Assembly: GCA_964581895.1 (NCBI GenBank)
Contig: CAZOPR010000005.1
Span: 99,083-163,082 of the forward strand
Reading direction: 5' to 3'
Length of the DNA: 64,000 bases
Source of the DNA: Exilispira sp964581895
GTDB lineage: Bacteria > Spirochaetota > JAAYUW01
The notes under the pieces are model-generated. The model saw only the letters and a program-made list of their open reading frames with translations, had not been told where the DNA came from and ran no database searches. The position numbers and the translations under genes were made by a program. Below are positions 27,614 to 37,527 of the stretch, piece by piece (the stretch's first letter is position 1; each line of letters starts with the position of its first letter).

Positions 27614-29191
27614 TTAATCAAATAAATTATAAATAAAAAAACCTTTATTAATTACTTCAGCCTTTTTTATTTTGATCTTTCTATTATAAAAAAGATACAC
27701 TTTATCTTCCATTAGTGGCACAAAGTAATAGTTTTTAGTTATTTGCTCTTCAATTTCTTTGTATATTTTAATTGGACTTTTTATTATTAGTTCAGCATTT
27801 TGCTCAATTTTGTTATAAAGCTCACTTTCGAATGATAAAATAAAATCTATATTTTTATCAAGGTTAATATTAAATAAATGTTGAAAACTAAAAGGATCAT
27901 ACAATTCAAAATCAACTAAAAATGGGTAATCTATTGAAAGGGTCGTTATAAAAAAATCCCAATTTTTAGTAGCATAAATTCTTGCAATCATATTATTTAA
28001 ATTTTCACTATAGGCAGTTATATTTAAGCCTTTTTTGGTAAGGATATCATTGAGATTTTGCATTAATGATAACGCAAAAGAATCATCAGAGATTGCAAAT
28101 AAAGAAAAATTCCTATTATTTTTTTGAATAACTTCCTTTAAATAGTTTTTATTTATAGGACTCTGCCTTTTTTTTATAATATGGGCTGGAGTGACATAGG
28201 TTTCTTGATTAAGTTTATTAATTTTAAGCTCATTATTGATAATGTTATAGATAATTTTTCTAAAATTTATATTTTCAAAAATTTTCTTATTATCAATATT
28301 TGAACTTTGAAAGTTAAAAAATAGTGCATAAAAAGATTCTGGATCATCAATTTTAATTTTTTTAACAGTATAAAAATTTTGTAAAAATCGAGCATCTAAT
28401 TCATCTCCAAAGCAGATATCTATTTTTTTATTTATAAGATCCTGTAAAATTTGATTTTTATCTTTTATCATCTTAAATACAATTGTTTTTCTCTCTTTTT
28501 TAATTTTATCACTTTTATCTTTCTGATTTTTTTCGATTTCAATATATTCAAAATTTATCTCTTTTATACTCCATTTACCTGTTGAAACAACTGGAATTCC
28601 TTGATCTTCAAAATTTGCGTATTTGTAAAAATTTTCCTGTTTTTCTTCAATTTTTTCAAAAACCTCTGGACTTAAAATTGGAAAAGTAAATAAATGTCCA
28701 ACTTTTTGCATTCTTTCAACTTGGGATAGTTTATCATCAAATTTAATGATCATATTATTTTCATTATTTTCATCCTCTTCTATGATTAATCCTTTTATAT
28801 TTGGAATAAAAGATTCATCATCATTTAATGATTTATTTTGCATAAAATTAAAATATTTTACTAAAAACCTAGCATTAATACTATTTCCATCTGAATCAAA
28901 TATATTATCATTTACCTCTATTAAAATCTTACTTTCAAAAACAGTAAATTTTTTAGCTATAAAAGGCTCGAACTTAGAAAAACTATTTTTCATATAAAAC
29001 AATGATCCATAAATAAGAAAATTAATAGTCCTTTCATCTTTTAAGCTTGATAAAAATGGATTCAATGTCTTTATCCCAGCTATACCAACAATATATTTGC
29101 CAGAGCTATTATTATAACTACAACTTATTGATAGTATTGAAAAAAGAGATAAAACCAAAAGAATCTTTATAATTTTTTTTATTTTCCCCAC
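27614..29191 (-). CDS. Oligopeptide-type extracellular solute-binding lipoprotein
   Basis: 525 residues, family 5 of solute-binding proteins (OppA/DppA-like). Lipobox SISC at about residue 24. IKTLNPFLSSLKDERTINFLIYGSLF, FEPFIAKKF, FDSDGNSINARFLVKYF and WDFFITTLSIDYP follow the family pattern. It probably captures peptides or another small ligand. No permease genes are adjacent. It overlaps the end of the upstream radical SAM gene by 13 bases, indicating one transcript with it. Two Lys/Glu-rich low-complexity stretches (about 150-160, 210-235) are lineage noise. Confidence 0.82.
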   Translation of the reverse strand: MGKIKKIIKILLVLSLFSILSISCSYNNSSGKYIVGIAGIKTLNPFLSSLKDERTINFLIYGSLFYMKNSFSKFEPFIAKKFTVFESKILIEVNDNIFDSDGNSINARFLVKYFNFMQNKSLNDDESFIPNIKGLIIEEDENNENNMIIKFDDKLSQVERMQKVGHLFTFPILSPEVFEKIEEKQENFYKYANFEDQGIPVVSTGKWSIKEINFEYIEIEKNQKDKSDKIKKERKTIVFKMIKDKNQILQDLINKKIDICFGDELDARFLQNFYTVKKIKIDDPESFYALFFNFQSSNIDNKKIFENINFRKIIYNIINNELKINKLNQETYVTPAHIIKKRQSPINKNYLKEVIQKNNRNFSLFAISDDSFALSLMQNLNDILTKKGLNITAYSENLNNMIARIYATKNWDFFITTLSIDYPFLVDFELYDPFSFQHLFNINLDKNIDFILSFESELYNKIEQNAELIIKSPIKIYKEIEEQITKNYYFVPLMEDKVYLFYNRKIKIKKAEVINKGFFIYNLFD

Positions 29192-30189
29192 AATTTCCCC
29201 TGCCAGATTTCGTTTTCTTCTAAATATCTATCAAATTTATTTAGCAATTCTGTTTTTTTTAGGTGCCATTTTGGAGCGATAAAAATTTCTTCTGGATCGG
29301 AAAACAACCGAAATATTATTATTTGCTTTTTAAGGTATTGCAAAGCATTTGCAACCTGTACTATATATTCTTCTTCACTTAACAATTTTTGAATACCTTT
29401 TTCATAATATTTTAGTATCTGCGTATTTGGTAGAATGTAAAGATGATGAAATTTAATACCATCAACGCCAAGATTATTCAAAAAGATAATTGTTTCAATT
29501 AAATCTTCCTGTTTTTCATCATACAATCCTACAATAATATGAGATATAACTTTGATTCCATAAGATTTTAGTAGTTTTACAGCATTTTCATAATCTTTTA
29601 CAGTATGTTTTCTATTTATATATTTCAATGTTCTATCGTGGGCTGATTGAAGACCAAGTTCAAGCCATAGATCATAATCTTTTGAATAATCTGCTAATAA
29701 TTCTACTCTTTCTTCATCTATACAATCTGGTCTTGTTCCAATAAAAATACCATCAAATTTTGCTAAATTTAAGCTATAATCATAAATCTTTTTTAAGTTT
29801 TCTTTGGTATCAAATGTATTTGAAAATGCTTGAAAATATAGATAAAGTAAAGTCTTTTTCCCAGATGATTTTTCAGTTGTTTCTTTTTCAGATGATTCTA
29901 AGTTAAATTCTTTATTTTTTTCTAAAAAATTTTCAATCTGATTTTTAATAAGAAAAAATCTTTGTTCGATACTAAATCTTTGAGTAAACCTTTTATTTAT
30001 ATCCTTATTATAATCTTCAAGATTAGATTTTACAATCTTAAAAGAGTTATATGCCAGTGAACCCCATGAAGAGCAATAGATACATCTTCCTGGACATGAA
30101 AAACCTGCATCAATAGGCAATCTTCTAAATTTTTTACCAAATTTTTCTTTAAAATATGCCGAAGCAGATAAATATCTTTTCTGAGTCAT
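29179..30189 (-). CDS. Radical SAM protein, YhcC family
   Basis: 336 residues. RRLPIDAGFSCPGRCIYCSSWGSLAY contains the CxxxCxxC cluster motif (read as CPGRCIYC). Later motifs LYFQAFSNTF, IGTRPDCID, LELGLQSAHDRTLKYINRKHT and ISHIIVGL are typical of the TIGR01212/YhcC group. An insert near 95-110 (Glu/Ser/Lys-rich) is extra. The substrate of this family is not established. It is followed by, and overlaps, the peptide-binding lipoprotein gene. Confidence 0.88.
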   Translation of the reverse strand: MTQKRYLSASAYFKEKFGKKFRRLPIDAGFSCPGRCIYCSSWGSLAYNSFKIVKSNLEDYNKDINKRFTQRFSIEQRFFLIKNQIENFLEKNKEFNLESSEKETTEKSSGKKTLLYLYFQAFSNTFDTKENLKKIYDYSLNLAKFDGIFIGTRPDCIDEERVELLADYSKDYDLWLELGLQSAHDRTLKYINRKHTVKDYENAVKLLKSYGIKVISHIIVGLYDEKQEDLIETIIFLNNLGVDGIKFHHLYILPNTQILKYYEKGIQKLLSEEEYIVQVANALQYLKKQIIIFRLFSDPEEIFIAPKWHLKKTELLNKFDRYLEENEIWQGKLWGK

Positions 30190-30197
30190 TTCAATTT

Positions 30198-31412
30198 TTA
30201 TCTTGGTACAATATCTTTAATTTCCATTGAAGAATCAAGATTTTTGGAAGACAAGGAGTCAACATCTTTATTTTCTGATGAGGTAAAATTTTCAACTCCA
30301 AAAATATGATTTGACATATCATCTTGATGCTCTTTTTTAAATTGTGCAGCAATTTCTTTCAATATATCGCTTTGTTTTGAAAGATTTTGTATTGAAGTAA
30401 GCATCTCTATCAATAATTCTGAATTTTGGATAACAAGTTTATTAACATCTTCTATTTCAGAATATATTTGCCCTGTAACCTGAGTTTGTGTTGTTATTTT
30501 TGAATCTATCTCTTCTATTGTTTTTGCCGTATCATTAATACCAGCAATAATATCATTTAAAGCTTCATTCGCTTCATTTGAAAAAATTACACCTTTTGAA
30601 ACACTTTTAACAAGTCTATCTACTGTATCTGTAATTTTTTTAATAGCTGAAGAAGAGTTCTCAGCTAAATTTCTTATTTCTGATGCAACTATCGAAAAAC
30701 CAGCTCCTTCTGCTCCAGCACGAGAAGCTTCTATTGATGCATTTAGTGCAAGAAGATTTGTTTCATCAGCAACTTCAGCAATAAATTTAGCGACTTCACT
30801 TATTGAACTTGAAGATTCAGATATCTCATTCATCGATTGAATAAGATTCTTGATCGACTCTGTTGAATTAAAAATCCTTTCCCTATTTTTAACAGAAAGA
30901 TCTTTGGCAATTGTTGCATATTCTTTAATAGAATCAGCTATAGCTTTTAAGTCTGTCATAGATTTTGTTATTTCATTAATAGTATCTCTTTCATTTTCAA
31001 TTCTTTGACTGATATTCTCGGAAAACATACTTAATGTGCTTGCATTTCCATTTATATCAAGAACCGAAAACTCTATTTTTTTTAAAGTATCAGATAAAAA
31101 ATCTACGAAGCTATCTAAATTTTTTCTGATTTTAATAGCAAAAGCTCCTTCAAAAGAGATTTTACCAGAAGTTAGTTCTCCCTTACCTACTTTTTCCAAT
31201 GCTTCGCTTATCTCTTTTAAGAAGTTTTTATCAATAAAATAAATTATTAAATATAAAGTAGTTACAAAGATGATGGATATCCCTACAATTAAGGCAACTA
31301 TTATAATATTTAACTCAATTCCACTTAAAAATAAAACAGAAGAAATTAATAAGCTAAAAACCAAAGCAGCAATTATAAATACTAAAAGTTTAATTTGATG
31401 TATGTCTCGCAT
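30198..31412 (-). CDS. Methyl-accepting chemotaxis protein without large periplasmic domain
   Basis: 404 residues. Two adjacent membrane helices (about 8-30 and 34-58) leave only a few residues outside, so sensing is likely intramembrane or cytoplasmic. A HAMP-like linker follows, then the signalling hairpin with the nearly canonical tip EVADETNLLALNASIEASRAGAEGAGFSIVASEIRNLAENS (key parts DETNLLALNASIEASRAG and GFSIVASEIRNLAE). This tip binds CheA and CheW. The C-terminus is short and acidic/Ser-rich, with no CheR-binding pentapeptide. It is 9 bases upstream of the radical SAM gene. Confidence 0.92.
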   Translation of the reverse strand: MRDIHQIKLLVFIIAALVFSLLISSVLFLSGIELNIIIVALIVGISIIFVTTLYLIIYFIDKNFLKEISEALEKVGKGELTSGKISFEGAFAIKIRKNLDSFVDFLSDTLKKIEFSVLDINGNASTLSMFSENISQRIENERDTINEITKSMTDLKAIADSIKEYATIAKDLSVKNRERIFNSTESIKNLIQSMNEISESSSSISEVAKFIAEVADETNLLALNASIEASRAGAEGAGFSIVASEIRNLAENSSSAIKKITDTVDRLVKSVSKGVIFSNEANEALNDIIAGINDTAKTIEEIDSKITTQTQVTGQIYSEIEDVNKLVIQNSELLIEMLTSIQNLSKQSDILKEIAAQFKKEHQDDMSNHIFGVENFTSSENKDVDSLSSKNLDSSMEIKDIVPR

Positions 31413-31541
31413 TATTTAACTCCATATTTTTTAATCGTCATTTTTAATAAAATTATTGAGGATAAAGATTATTAAAACTATTAAAATTAATAATCTTACA
31501 AACCATTTTTACTTTCAACCTAATTTTATTTTGAAACTTTA

Positions 31542-31569
31542 TTGCATATTTGAAATAATCTGATACTAT
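31542..31569 (+). promoter_or_regulatory. Candidate promoter of glnA
   Basis: TTGCAT and TACTAT are separated by 16 bases, 44 bases ahead of the start codon, in an otherwise featureless spacer. Confidence 0.4.
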
Positions 31570-31612
31570 TATCGCACAAAAGATAAATATTTCAATAATT
31601 AAACAGGAGAAA

Positions 31613-33034
31613 ATGATGACAATAAACGAGCTCAGGAAAACCCTTGAAGAAGAGAGGGTTCTTTCTCTTGATCTTAAATTTATTGACTTAAATGGAGAAA
31701 TTAGAAAGGTCACAATTTCTAAAGATGAAGTTACAGAAGATTTATTAAGTGAAGGAATAGGCTTTGATGGTTCATCAGTCACTGGATTTAGAAAGGTATC
31801 TTCTGGAGATCTTGTATTGATTCCGGATCTCACAACTATTCATAAGGATCCTTTTACAGAATCAACAGTCTATTCTGTAATGTGCATGATAAAAGAAGCA
31901 GATACAAGACAACAGTTTGAAGATGATCCTAGATTTATAGCTAAAAAAGCTATAGATTTCTTAAAAGAATCTAAAATAGCAGATGAAGCATATTTTGCGC
32001 CAGAATATGAATTTTATCTTTTTTCAAAAGTTTCATATGATACAAAATCTCACTATTCCTTTTACCATATAGATTCTGAAGAAGGCTATTGGAACAATGA
32101 ATGGACTTCTGAAAACTCTTATATTTCTATTCCACAGCATAAAGGTTATCATAGAGCTCTTCCAATGGATAGATATTTTGAAGTTAGGCAGGAGATAATT
32201 GATGTAATGGATAGGATGGGGATTAAATTTAAGTACCATCATCATGAAGTTGGCGGTCCTTCTCAACATGAGATTGAAGTTCCATTGACACCATTATTTA
32301 AATCTATAGAAAACACAGTATGGATAAAATATATTGTAAAAAATATAGCAAGAAGACATGGACTTTTTGCAACTTTTATGCCAAAACCCCTATCTAATGA
32401 TGCAGGTTCTGGACTTCACTGTCATATTCAAGTCAAAAAGAATGGCAAAAATATATTTTATGGAAATGAATATGTTGTTTTATCGCTTGAAGCTCTCTAT
32501 TTTATTGGTGGAATTTTAGCGCATGGACCTGCTTTAGCCGCATTTACAAATCCAAGTGTAAATTCATATAAAAGACTTATACCTGGTTTTGAAGCTCCAA
32601 CAAATCTTTTCTTCTCTTTGGGTAATAGAAGTGCTGCTATAAGAATACCGAAATATGCTACAAGTCCCGAAGATGCAAGATTTGAATTTAGAACCCCAGA
32701 TGCAACCTGCAACCCATATTTCGCATTCCCAGCAATCGTTATGGCTGGTATTGATGGGATTAAAAACAAAATAGATCCAAGAAAACATGGTTTTGGACCT
32801 TATGATGTTAATATTCATGATCTTCATGAAGAAGAGATAAAGAAAATTAAATCAGTTCCAGAATCACTTGAAGGTAGCTTAAAAGCTCTGGAAGAAGACC
32901 ATAAATTCTTGCTTGAACAAAATGTTTTTACAGAAAATTTTATAGATTCCTGGATAAGAACAAAGAAAAAAGAACTTGAAAATTTTAGATCTTCTATAGA
33001 TCCTATTGAATATAAGTTATATTTTGATTGTTAA
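31613..33034 (+). CDS. glnA: Glutamine synthetase, type I
   Basis: 473 residues; two ATGs in a row at 31613 and 31616 are both compatible with AGGAG upstream. Family landmarks: GIGFDGSSVTGF, metal-ligand Glu residues in YFAPEYEFYLF and HHHEVGGPSQHEIE, KPLSNDAGSGLHCH, NPSVNSYKRLIPGFEAP, RSAAIRIP and the Glu in RFEFRTPDATCNPYFAFPA. It makes glutamine from glutamate, ammonia and ATP. Length is near the I-alpha type. I see no clear adenylylation Tyr motif, suggesting feedback control instead. No PII or glnR gene is adjacent. Confidence 0.95.
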   Translation: MMTINELRKTLEEERVLSLDLKFIDLNGEIRKVTISKDEVTEDLLSEGIGFDGSSVTGFRKVSSGDLVLIPDLTTIHKDPFTESTVYSVMCMIKEADTRQQFEDDPRFIAKKAIDFLKESKIADEAYFAPEYEFYLFSKVSYDTKSHYSFYHIDSEEGYWNNEWTSENSYISIPQHKGYHRALPMDRYFEVRQEIIDVMDRMGIKFKYHHHEVGGPSQHEIEVPLTPLFKSIENTVWIKYIVKNIARRHGLFATFMPKPLSNDAGSGLHCHIQVKKNGKNIFYGNEYVVLSLEALYFIGGILAHGPALAAFTNPSVNSYKRLIPGFEAPTNLFFSLGNRSAAIRIPKYATSPEDARFEFRTPDATCNPYFAFPAIVMAGIDGIKNKIDPRKHGFGPYDVNIHDLHEEEIKKIKSVPESLEGSLKALEEDHKFLLEQNVFTENFIDSWIRTKKKELENFRSSIDPIEYKLYFDC

Positions 33035-33127
33035 TAAATCTGATCGGTATTAAATTTGATTGCTAATAAATTTGATTGTTATTAAATCTTATCAGTATTA
33101 AATTTGATTGCTAATAAATTGGATATT
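33032..33127 (+). repeat. 16-bp tandem repeat starting at the glnA stop codon
   Basis: Six contiguous 16-base units, alternating TAATAAATTTGATTGC-like and TATTAAATTTGATTGC-like forms. The first unit begins with the stop codon TAA of glnA. Confidence 0.85.
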
Positions 33128-33176
33128 TGGTAACTTTTATTGATAATTTTTTTGATAATATTTTTGATTGTTTATT

Positions 33177-33635
33177 ATGAAAACGAAAGGAATGTCATTT
33201 TTAGAAGAAAAGAAGGTTTCTTACGAGATAAGGGAATATCAATTCAACGAAAAAGGGGCGGTTTATGCCGCCTCTTCTTTAAGTTGGCCACTTAACGCAA
33301 TGATAAAAAGTATAGTAATAAAAGGAGATAAAGATCATTATCTTGCACTAATTGGCGGAGATAGAGAAATCTCACTTAAAAAAGTAGCCAGCCTTTTAAA
33401 AGAAAAAAAGGTTATACTTGCAACAATCGAAGAGGCAGAAAGAATATCTGGGTATAAAGTAGGCGGGATCTCTCCATTTGGATTTAAAAAACAGATTAAG
33501 ATTTTATTGGATAAATCTCTTTTAAGTCATGAGAAGATTGCTATCAATGCTGGAGCAAGAGGAATGATAGCAATATTAAAAATAAAAGATCTTATATCTA
33601 TTCTTTCACCAATAATCGAAGATTTAAGTATTTAA
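33177..33635 (+). CDS. ybaK: YbaK/EbsC-type aminoacyl-tRNA deacylase
   Basis: An in-frame TTG at 33168 would extend it by three residues; I take the ATG at 33177 (152 residues), while a further ATG at 33192 follows AAAGGA too closely. Family features: the Lys in AMIKSIVIKGDKDHYLALIGGDREISLKKVASLL, the GGISPFGF motif, and INAGARGMIAIL. These proteins hydrolyse mischarged Cys-tRNA(Pro) or related species in trans. Position after glnA and before an MFS gene suggests no shared pathway. Confidence 0.88.
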   Translation: MKTKGMSFLEEKKVSYEIREYQFNEKGAVYAASSLSWPLNAMIKSIVIKGDKDHYLALIGGDREISLKKVASLLKEKKVILATIEEAERISGYKVGGISPFGFKKQIKILLDKSLLSHEKIAINAGARGMIAILKIKDLISILSPIIEDLSI

Positions 33636-33690
33636 GTATTTTTCATCTTACTTTCCTTGACAATAAAAACCTTTTTAATAAATTTAATAA

Positions 33691-34926
33691 ATGAAAAAAC
33701 TGACAAAAAATGCATTTAATGAATATAAAATCGCTCTTTCTTCATCTTCGAAAGATGTTCGTTTGTTCATATTTGGAAACCTATTATTTGGTATAGGAGT
33801 CAACCTTATAGGTCTTCTTTTCAATCTATACTGTAAATCTTTATCTTTTACAGAAAGTGCCATAGGGAAACTTCTTTCATCAAGAGCCTTTGGTTCTGCT
33901 CTTGTAACTTTACCAGCAGCATTTCTTCTTTCAAGGATTAACCTAAGATACCTTTTTACAATAGTACCAATATTTACTGGATTTTTTTATCTTGCAATTG
34001 CATTAAATAATAATTTCCCCATTCTTGTTAGCTTGACTTTACTTACAGGTGCCTTTTCTACCTTTTTTTCAGTTGCAGCAGGACCTTTTATAATGAACAA
34101 TACTAAAGTTGAACATCAGATGCATTTTTTCTCCTTAAATGGTGCCATAGGCATGCTAACAGGAGTCATTGGTAATATTATTGGAGGTTTTTTTAGAGAT
34201 ATAAGTCTTTATTTTGTTAAAAATGAATTGTTATCATATAAATTATCTATCGGCTTTGGTGCTTTGATAATACTTTTCTCAACTTTAATCTTTTCAAAAA
34301 TCAAATATGTAAAGATCGAAAAATCAACAAATAAAGCTATATTTTCAGTTTCTAACTGGAAAATATATTTTAAACTTCTTCTTCCAGCATTATTTATTGG
34401 TATTGGGGCAGGCTTGACCATACCTTATATAAACCTTTATTTTAAGCTGGAATTCAATATGTCTGATAGTTTAATAGGTATAGTTTATGGAATAAGTCAG
34501 TTTTTTACATTTTTAGGTATTATGTTGGGACCTGTTTTAGCCAGAAGACTTGGAAAACCTATAACAATAGTTGTAACTCAGGGGATAAGTATCCCATTTA
34601 TTCTTATCTTGACATACATCAAAAATCCAATATTTGTTGTTCTTGCTTTCTTTATAAGAGGAACATTGATGAATATGGCTTCCCCTTTATCTGATAATTT
34701 CGCACTTGAAAATGTGCCAAAAAACGAACAATCGCTAATGAATGCATTGAAAATGTTTGTATGGACCTCTTCCTGGATGATTTCTGCACGAATTTCAGGT
34801 AGCACAATAGAGTCAAAAGGATTTGCGTATTCTTTTACCTTAACGGCAATAATGTATGCTATTTCCACTTTATTTTTTTCCATCTTTTTTATAAAAACTC
34901 CAAAGAAAAGTATTGATAAAATTTAA
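33691..34926 (+). CDS. Major facilitator superfamily transporter
   Basis: 411 residues with about twelve hydrophobic helices in two groups of six, split by a hydrophilic loop near 195-215. LLFGIGVNLIGLLFNLYC opens the first helix, and GLTIPYINLYFKLEFNMSDSLIGIVYGISQFF opens the second half, with the usual MFS inner motif RLG in LARRLGKP. The substrate is unknown. A gap of 33 bases separates it from acpS. Confidence 0.87.
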   Translation: MKKLTKNAFNEYKIALSSSSKDVRLFIFGNLLFGIGVNLIGLLFNLYCKSLSFTESAIGKLLSSRAFGSALVTLPAAFLLSRINLRYLFTIVPIFTGFFYLAIALNNNFPILVSLTLLTGAFSTFFSVAAGPFIMNNTKVEHQMHFFSLNGAIGMLTGVIGNIIGGFFRDISLYFVKNELLSYKLSIGFGALIILFSTLIFSKIKYVKIEKSTNKAIFSVSNWKIYFKLLLPALFIGIGAGLTIPYINLYFKLEFNMSDSLIGIVYGISQFFTFLGIMLGPVLARRLGKPITIVVTQGISIPFILILTYIKNPIFVVLAFFIRGTLMNMASPLSDNFALENVPKNEQSLMNALKMFVWTSSWMISARISGSTIESKGFAYSFTLTAIMYAISTLFFSIFFIKTPKKSIDKI

Positions 34927-34959
34927 TTAGTTAATTAAACTATAAATAGGAAGATAGAA

Positions 34960-35340
34960 ATGATAATTGGTACTGGTATAGATATCGTAGATATTGAAAG
35001 ATTTTCAAATTCTTTGGAACAGGAAGGTTTTATAGAAAGACTGTTTACAGAAAAAGAAAAAGATCAAGTGGTAAAATATACAAAAACCAGAAAATATGAG
35101 TATTTCGCAGGAAGGTTTGCCCTAAAAGAAGCCTTTTTTAAGGCTATTGGTACAGGAGTAAGGATTCATTCCTTAAAAGATGTCGAGATTTTGTATGATG
35201 AACTTGGAAAACCTTTATTTTTTCTGAAAAACCTCCTTGCAGCTATTTATCCAGATACAATATATAATATTCATGCAACTTTGGCTCATGAAAGAAAATA
35301 TGCGGTAGGATTTGTCATTATCGAAAGAAAAGTCATATAA
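34960..35340 (+). CDS. acpS: Holo-[acyl-carrier-protein] synthase
   Basis: 126 residues, the standard length. GTGIDIVDIERF carries the Mg-binding Asp, and FAGRFALKEAFFKAIGTG carries the second acidic ligand and catalytic Lys. HATLAHERKYAVGFVIIE is the expected C-terminus. It transfers phosphopantetheine from CoA to acyl carrier protein. AGGAAGATAGAA ahead of the ATG acts as RBS. It leads a compact run with the DUF2225 and truA genes. Confidence 0.95.
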   Translation: MIIGTGIDIVDIERFSNSLEQEGFIERLFTEKEKDQVVKYTKTRKYEYFAGRFALKEAFFKAIGTGVRIHSLKDVEILYDELGKPLFFLKNLLAAIYPDTIYNIHATLAHERKYAVGFVIIERKVI

Positions 35341-35358
35341 AAAAAATTAAGAGGTAAT

Positions 35359-36261
35359 ATGAGCGATATAGATGATTTAACAGGTGAAGAAGAAAAAGAA
35401 TCGGAATCTTCTTCAAAGGTTTCCTTTTTTGCGAAAGATGAAACTGTCTGCCCGATATGTGAGGAAAAATTTAGAATAGAAAAGATGCTTTCAGGTAGAG
35501 GTAGACTTAATGCTGGAAAGTTGACCGATGAACTAAGAAGACTTTACATACCTACACCAAAGTATGGAGCCGTTAATCCATTATACTATGTTATTGTAAC
35601 ATGCCCAAATTGTTTTTATAGTACATATGAGCAGGATTTTAAAAATATTTTACCTTCAAGTATTGAAATATTGAGAAATGATATTGTAAAGAGAAAAAAA
35701 TTTGTATATGATAGTTTTGGACCAGTGGATTTTAAAAAAGAAAGAAAAATCCTTGAAGGGCTTGTTTCTTTAATTATGGCTCAATATACATACGCCTTTT
35801 TCCCTCAAAAAGTCGCTCCGACAACCAAAATAGCCATCTCTTCTTTAAGGGCAGCCTGGCTTGCATCTGATCTCGAAAATGAAAAAAAAGATAAGTTCTT
35901 TACAGAGCTAAAAGACACATTATATAAAAAGGCATATAATTATTATTCAAAAGCTTATTCATTACTGAATAGTGGCAAAGAAAATGTTGAAGCAGCTGGT
36001 TTTTTAGGTCCAGATCTAGATAAAAACTATGGATTCAATGGCTTTTTATTCATTTATGGTGTGCTTCTATATAAGTATGGCCTTTCTGAGATACAAGATG
36101 ATTCTGAAAAGATGAGAGTGGCATCCGATGCAAAAGCCATTATAGGTAGAATTTTCGGTTCAGGTAGATCAAGTAAAGATAAAAATGTTCAATTTCTGGA
36201 TATGGCGAAAGACCTTTATGAGAAATATTCAAAGTTAATCTCTTCCTTAGAAAAAAAATAG
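35359..36261 (+). CDS. DUF2225 family protein with paired CxxC motifs
   Basis: 300 residues. Two CxxC knuckles (CPICEEKF about residue 32; CPNCFYS about residue 86) suggest one zinc site. A TPR-like helical region follows from about 130 to the end (NYYSKAYSLLNSG, KDLYEKYSKLISSLE). Common in spirochaetes and firmicutes, function unknown. The N-terminus is acidic and Ser-rich. RBS AAGAGGTAAT. It lies 18 bases after acpS and 4 bases before truA, so it is almost certainly cotranscribed with both. Confidence 0.88.
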   Translation: MSDIDDLTGEEEKESESSSKVSFFAKDETVCPICEEKFRIEKMLSGRGRLNAGKLTDELRRLYIPTPKYGAVNPLYYVIVTCPNCFYSTYEQDFKNILPSSIEILRNDIVKRKKFVYDSFGPVDFKKERKILEGLVSLIMAQYTYAFFPQKVAPTTKIAISSLRAAWLASDLENEKKDKFFTELKDTLYKKAYNYYSKAYSLLNSGKENVEAAGFLGPDLDKNYGFNGFLFIYGVLLYKYGLSEIQDDSEKMRVASDAKAIIGRIFGSGRSSKDKNVQFLDMAKDLYEKYSKLISSLEKK

Positions 36262-36265
36262 AATC

Positions 36266-37177
36266 ATGCAAAAAAATGATAAATTTTATGACAGCAATAG
36301 ATTTTATCACTATATTGCATCCATATCTTATGATGGGATAGAATATTTTGGCTTTCAAATTCAAAATAAAGACAAAACAGTTCAAGAAGAAATAGAAAAT
36401 GTTTTACTTAAATTGAATCAAAAAGCAATAAAATCACTTGATCCAATAGAAGATAAAGTTAAAATAAAAGAATTAACAAGGATTTATTTTGCTGGAAGAA
36501 CCGATAGTGGTGTTCATGCCATTGAAAATGTTATTTCATTTTCACTATCAAAAGAATTTAAAACAGAAAAAGTGATAACTATTTTTAATAATAATCTCCC
36601 AAAAAATATTAGATTTTATAAATGTAAAAGAACAGAAAAAAAAATTAATCCAAGATTTTCAGCAATTGAAAGAGTTTATCTATATGTCATTTATACCGGG
36701 AAAATGCTTACTCCTTTTATTAAAAATAGAGCTTTTTGCTTTGATGGTAAATTAAATATAGATAGTTTCGAACAATCACTTAAGATATTTGAAGGAAAGC
36801 ATAATTTTAAGCTATTTACTACATCTTTAGAAAAACGAAATCCTATTAGGGAAGTTTATGAGACAAAAGTTTTTAACTTCAATGATTTTATTTTGGTCGT
36901 CATAAGAGGAAACTCTTTTTTGCATAAACAGGTAAGGTTTATGCTTGGTTCTGCTTTTATGTGTGGTTTAAAGAAAATAGAGTTAGATACAATTGCTCAA
37001 ATGCTTGATTTTGAAAAAATTGAAAAATCTCATCTAGATAATAAAAATATAATTAAAACTCCTTCTATTTTTGTTCTACCGCCAGAAGGTCTATATCTTG
37101 CAAAAGTAATATTTGAAGGAGAAAAAGAGTTTAAATTCGAAGATATTTTAAGTTTTTATAAAGTGCTATTCAGTTAA
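36266..37177 (+). CDS. truA: tRNA pseudouridine synthase A
   Basis: 303 residues. The catalytic Asp is in YFAGRTDSGVHA (about residue 77). YDGIEYFGFQIQ near the start and LPKNIRFYKC, VIRGNSFLHKQVRFMLG are the other family blocks. It modifies U38-40 of the tRNA anticodon arm. The start ATG follows the DUF2225 stop by 4 bases. About ten extra residues (KSLDPIEDKVKIKE, about 55-68) precede the catalytic motif. Confidence 0.93.
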   Translation: MQKNDKFYDSNRFYHYIASISYDGIEYFGFQIQNKDKTVQEEIENVLLKLNQKAIKSLDPIEDKVKIKELTRIYFAGRTDSGVHAIENVISFSLSKEFKTEKVITIFNNNLPKNIRFYKCKRTEKKINPRFSAIERVYLYVIYTGKMLTPFIKNRAFCFDGKLNIDSFEQSLKIFEGKHNFKLFTTSLEKRNPIREVYETKVFNFNDFILVVIRGNSFLHKQVRFMLGSAFMCGLKKIELDTIAQMLDFEKIEKSHLDNKNIIKTPSIFVLPPEGLYLAKVIFEGEKEFKFEDILSFYKVLFS

Positions 37178-37527
37178 ACATTTTTTTTTAATGAACTTCA
37201 TTGATATTTCAGATTTTATTAAATAAAATAATTGATTTCAATGAAAAATTGTTTTAATAAACTCTTATTACAGTAAAATGCTATCTTAATTAAATTTTTA
37301 TTTCAATAAAATACTATTAAGGTTAAATATTATCTTAATTAAATTTTTATTTCAATAAAATACTGTTAAGCTTAAATATTATTTTAATAAAATTTTATTG
37401 CAAAAAAATCTTAATTTAATAAATATATTTTTTGATTGACTAATTCTAAAAATAATTAAAATCAAGCTAACGAAATAGAAAAAAACTATAATTTTATATA
37501 AAAAAATGTAAAAGCCTGGAGGAAAAA
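37178..37527. other. AT-rich spacer with tandem repeat ahead of the bactofilin gene
   Basis: 350 bases with no gene. It contains the 49-base array described separately and, near 37436, TTGACT followed by a TAAAAT-like hexamer, a weak candidate promoter. Confidence 0.45.
37282..37405. repeat. 49-bp tandem repeat, about two and a half copies
   Basis: Copies start at 37282 and 37331 with near-identity (each begins TATCTTAATTAAATTTTTAT), and a third, degraded copy starts at 37380. Period 49 bases. Confidence 0.85.
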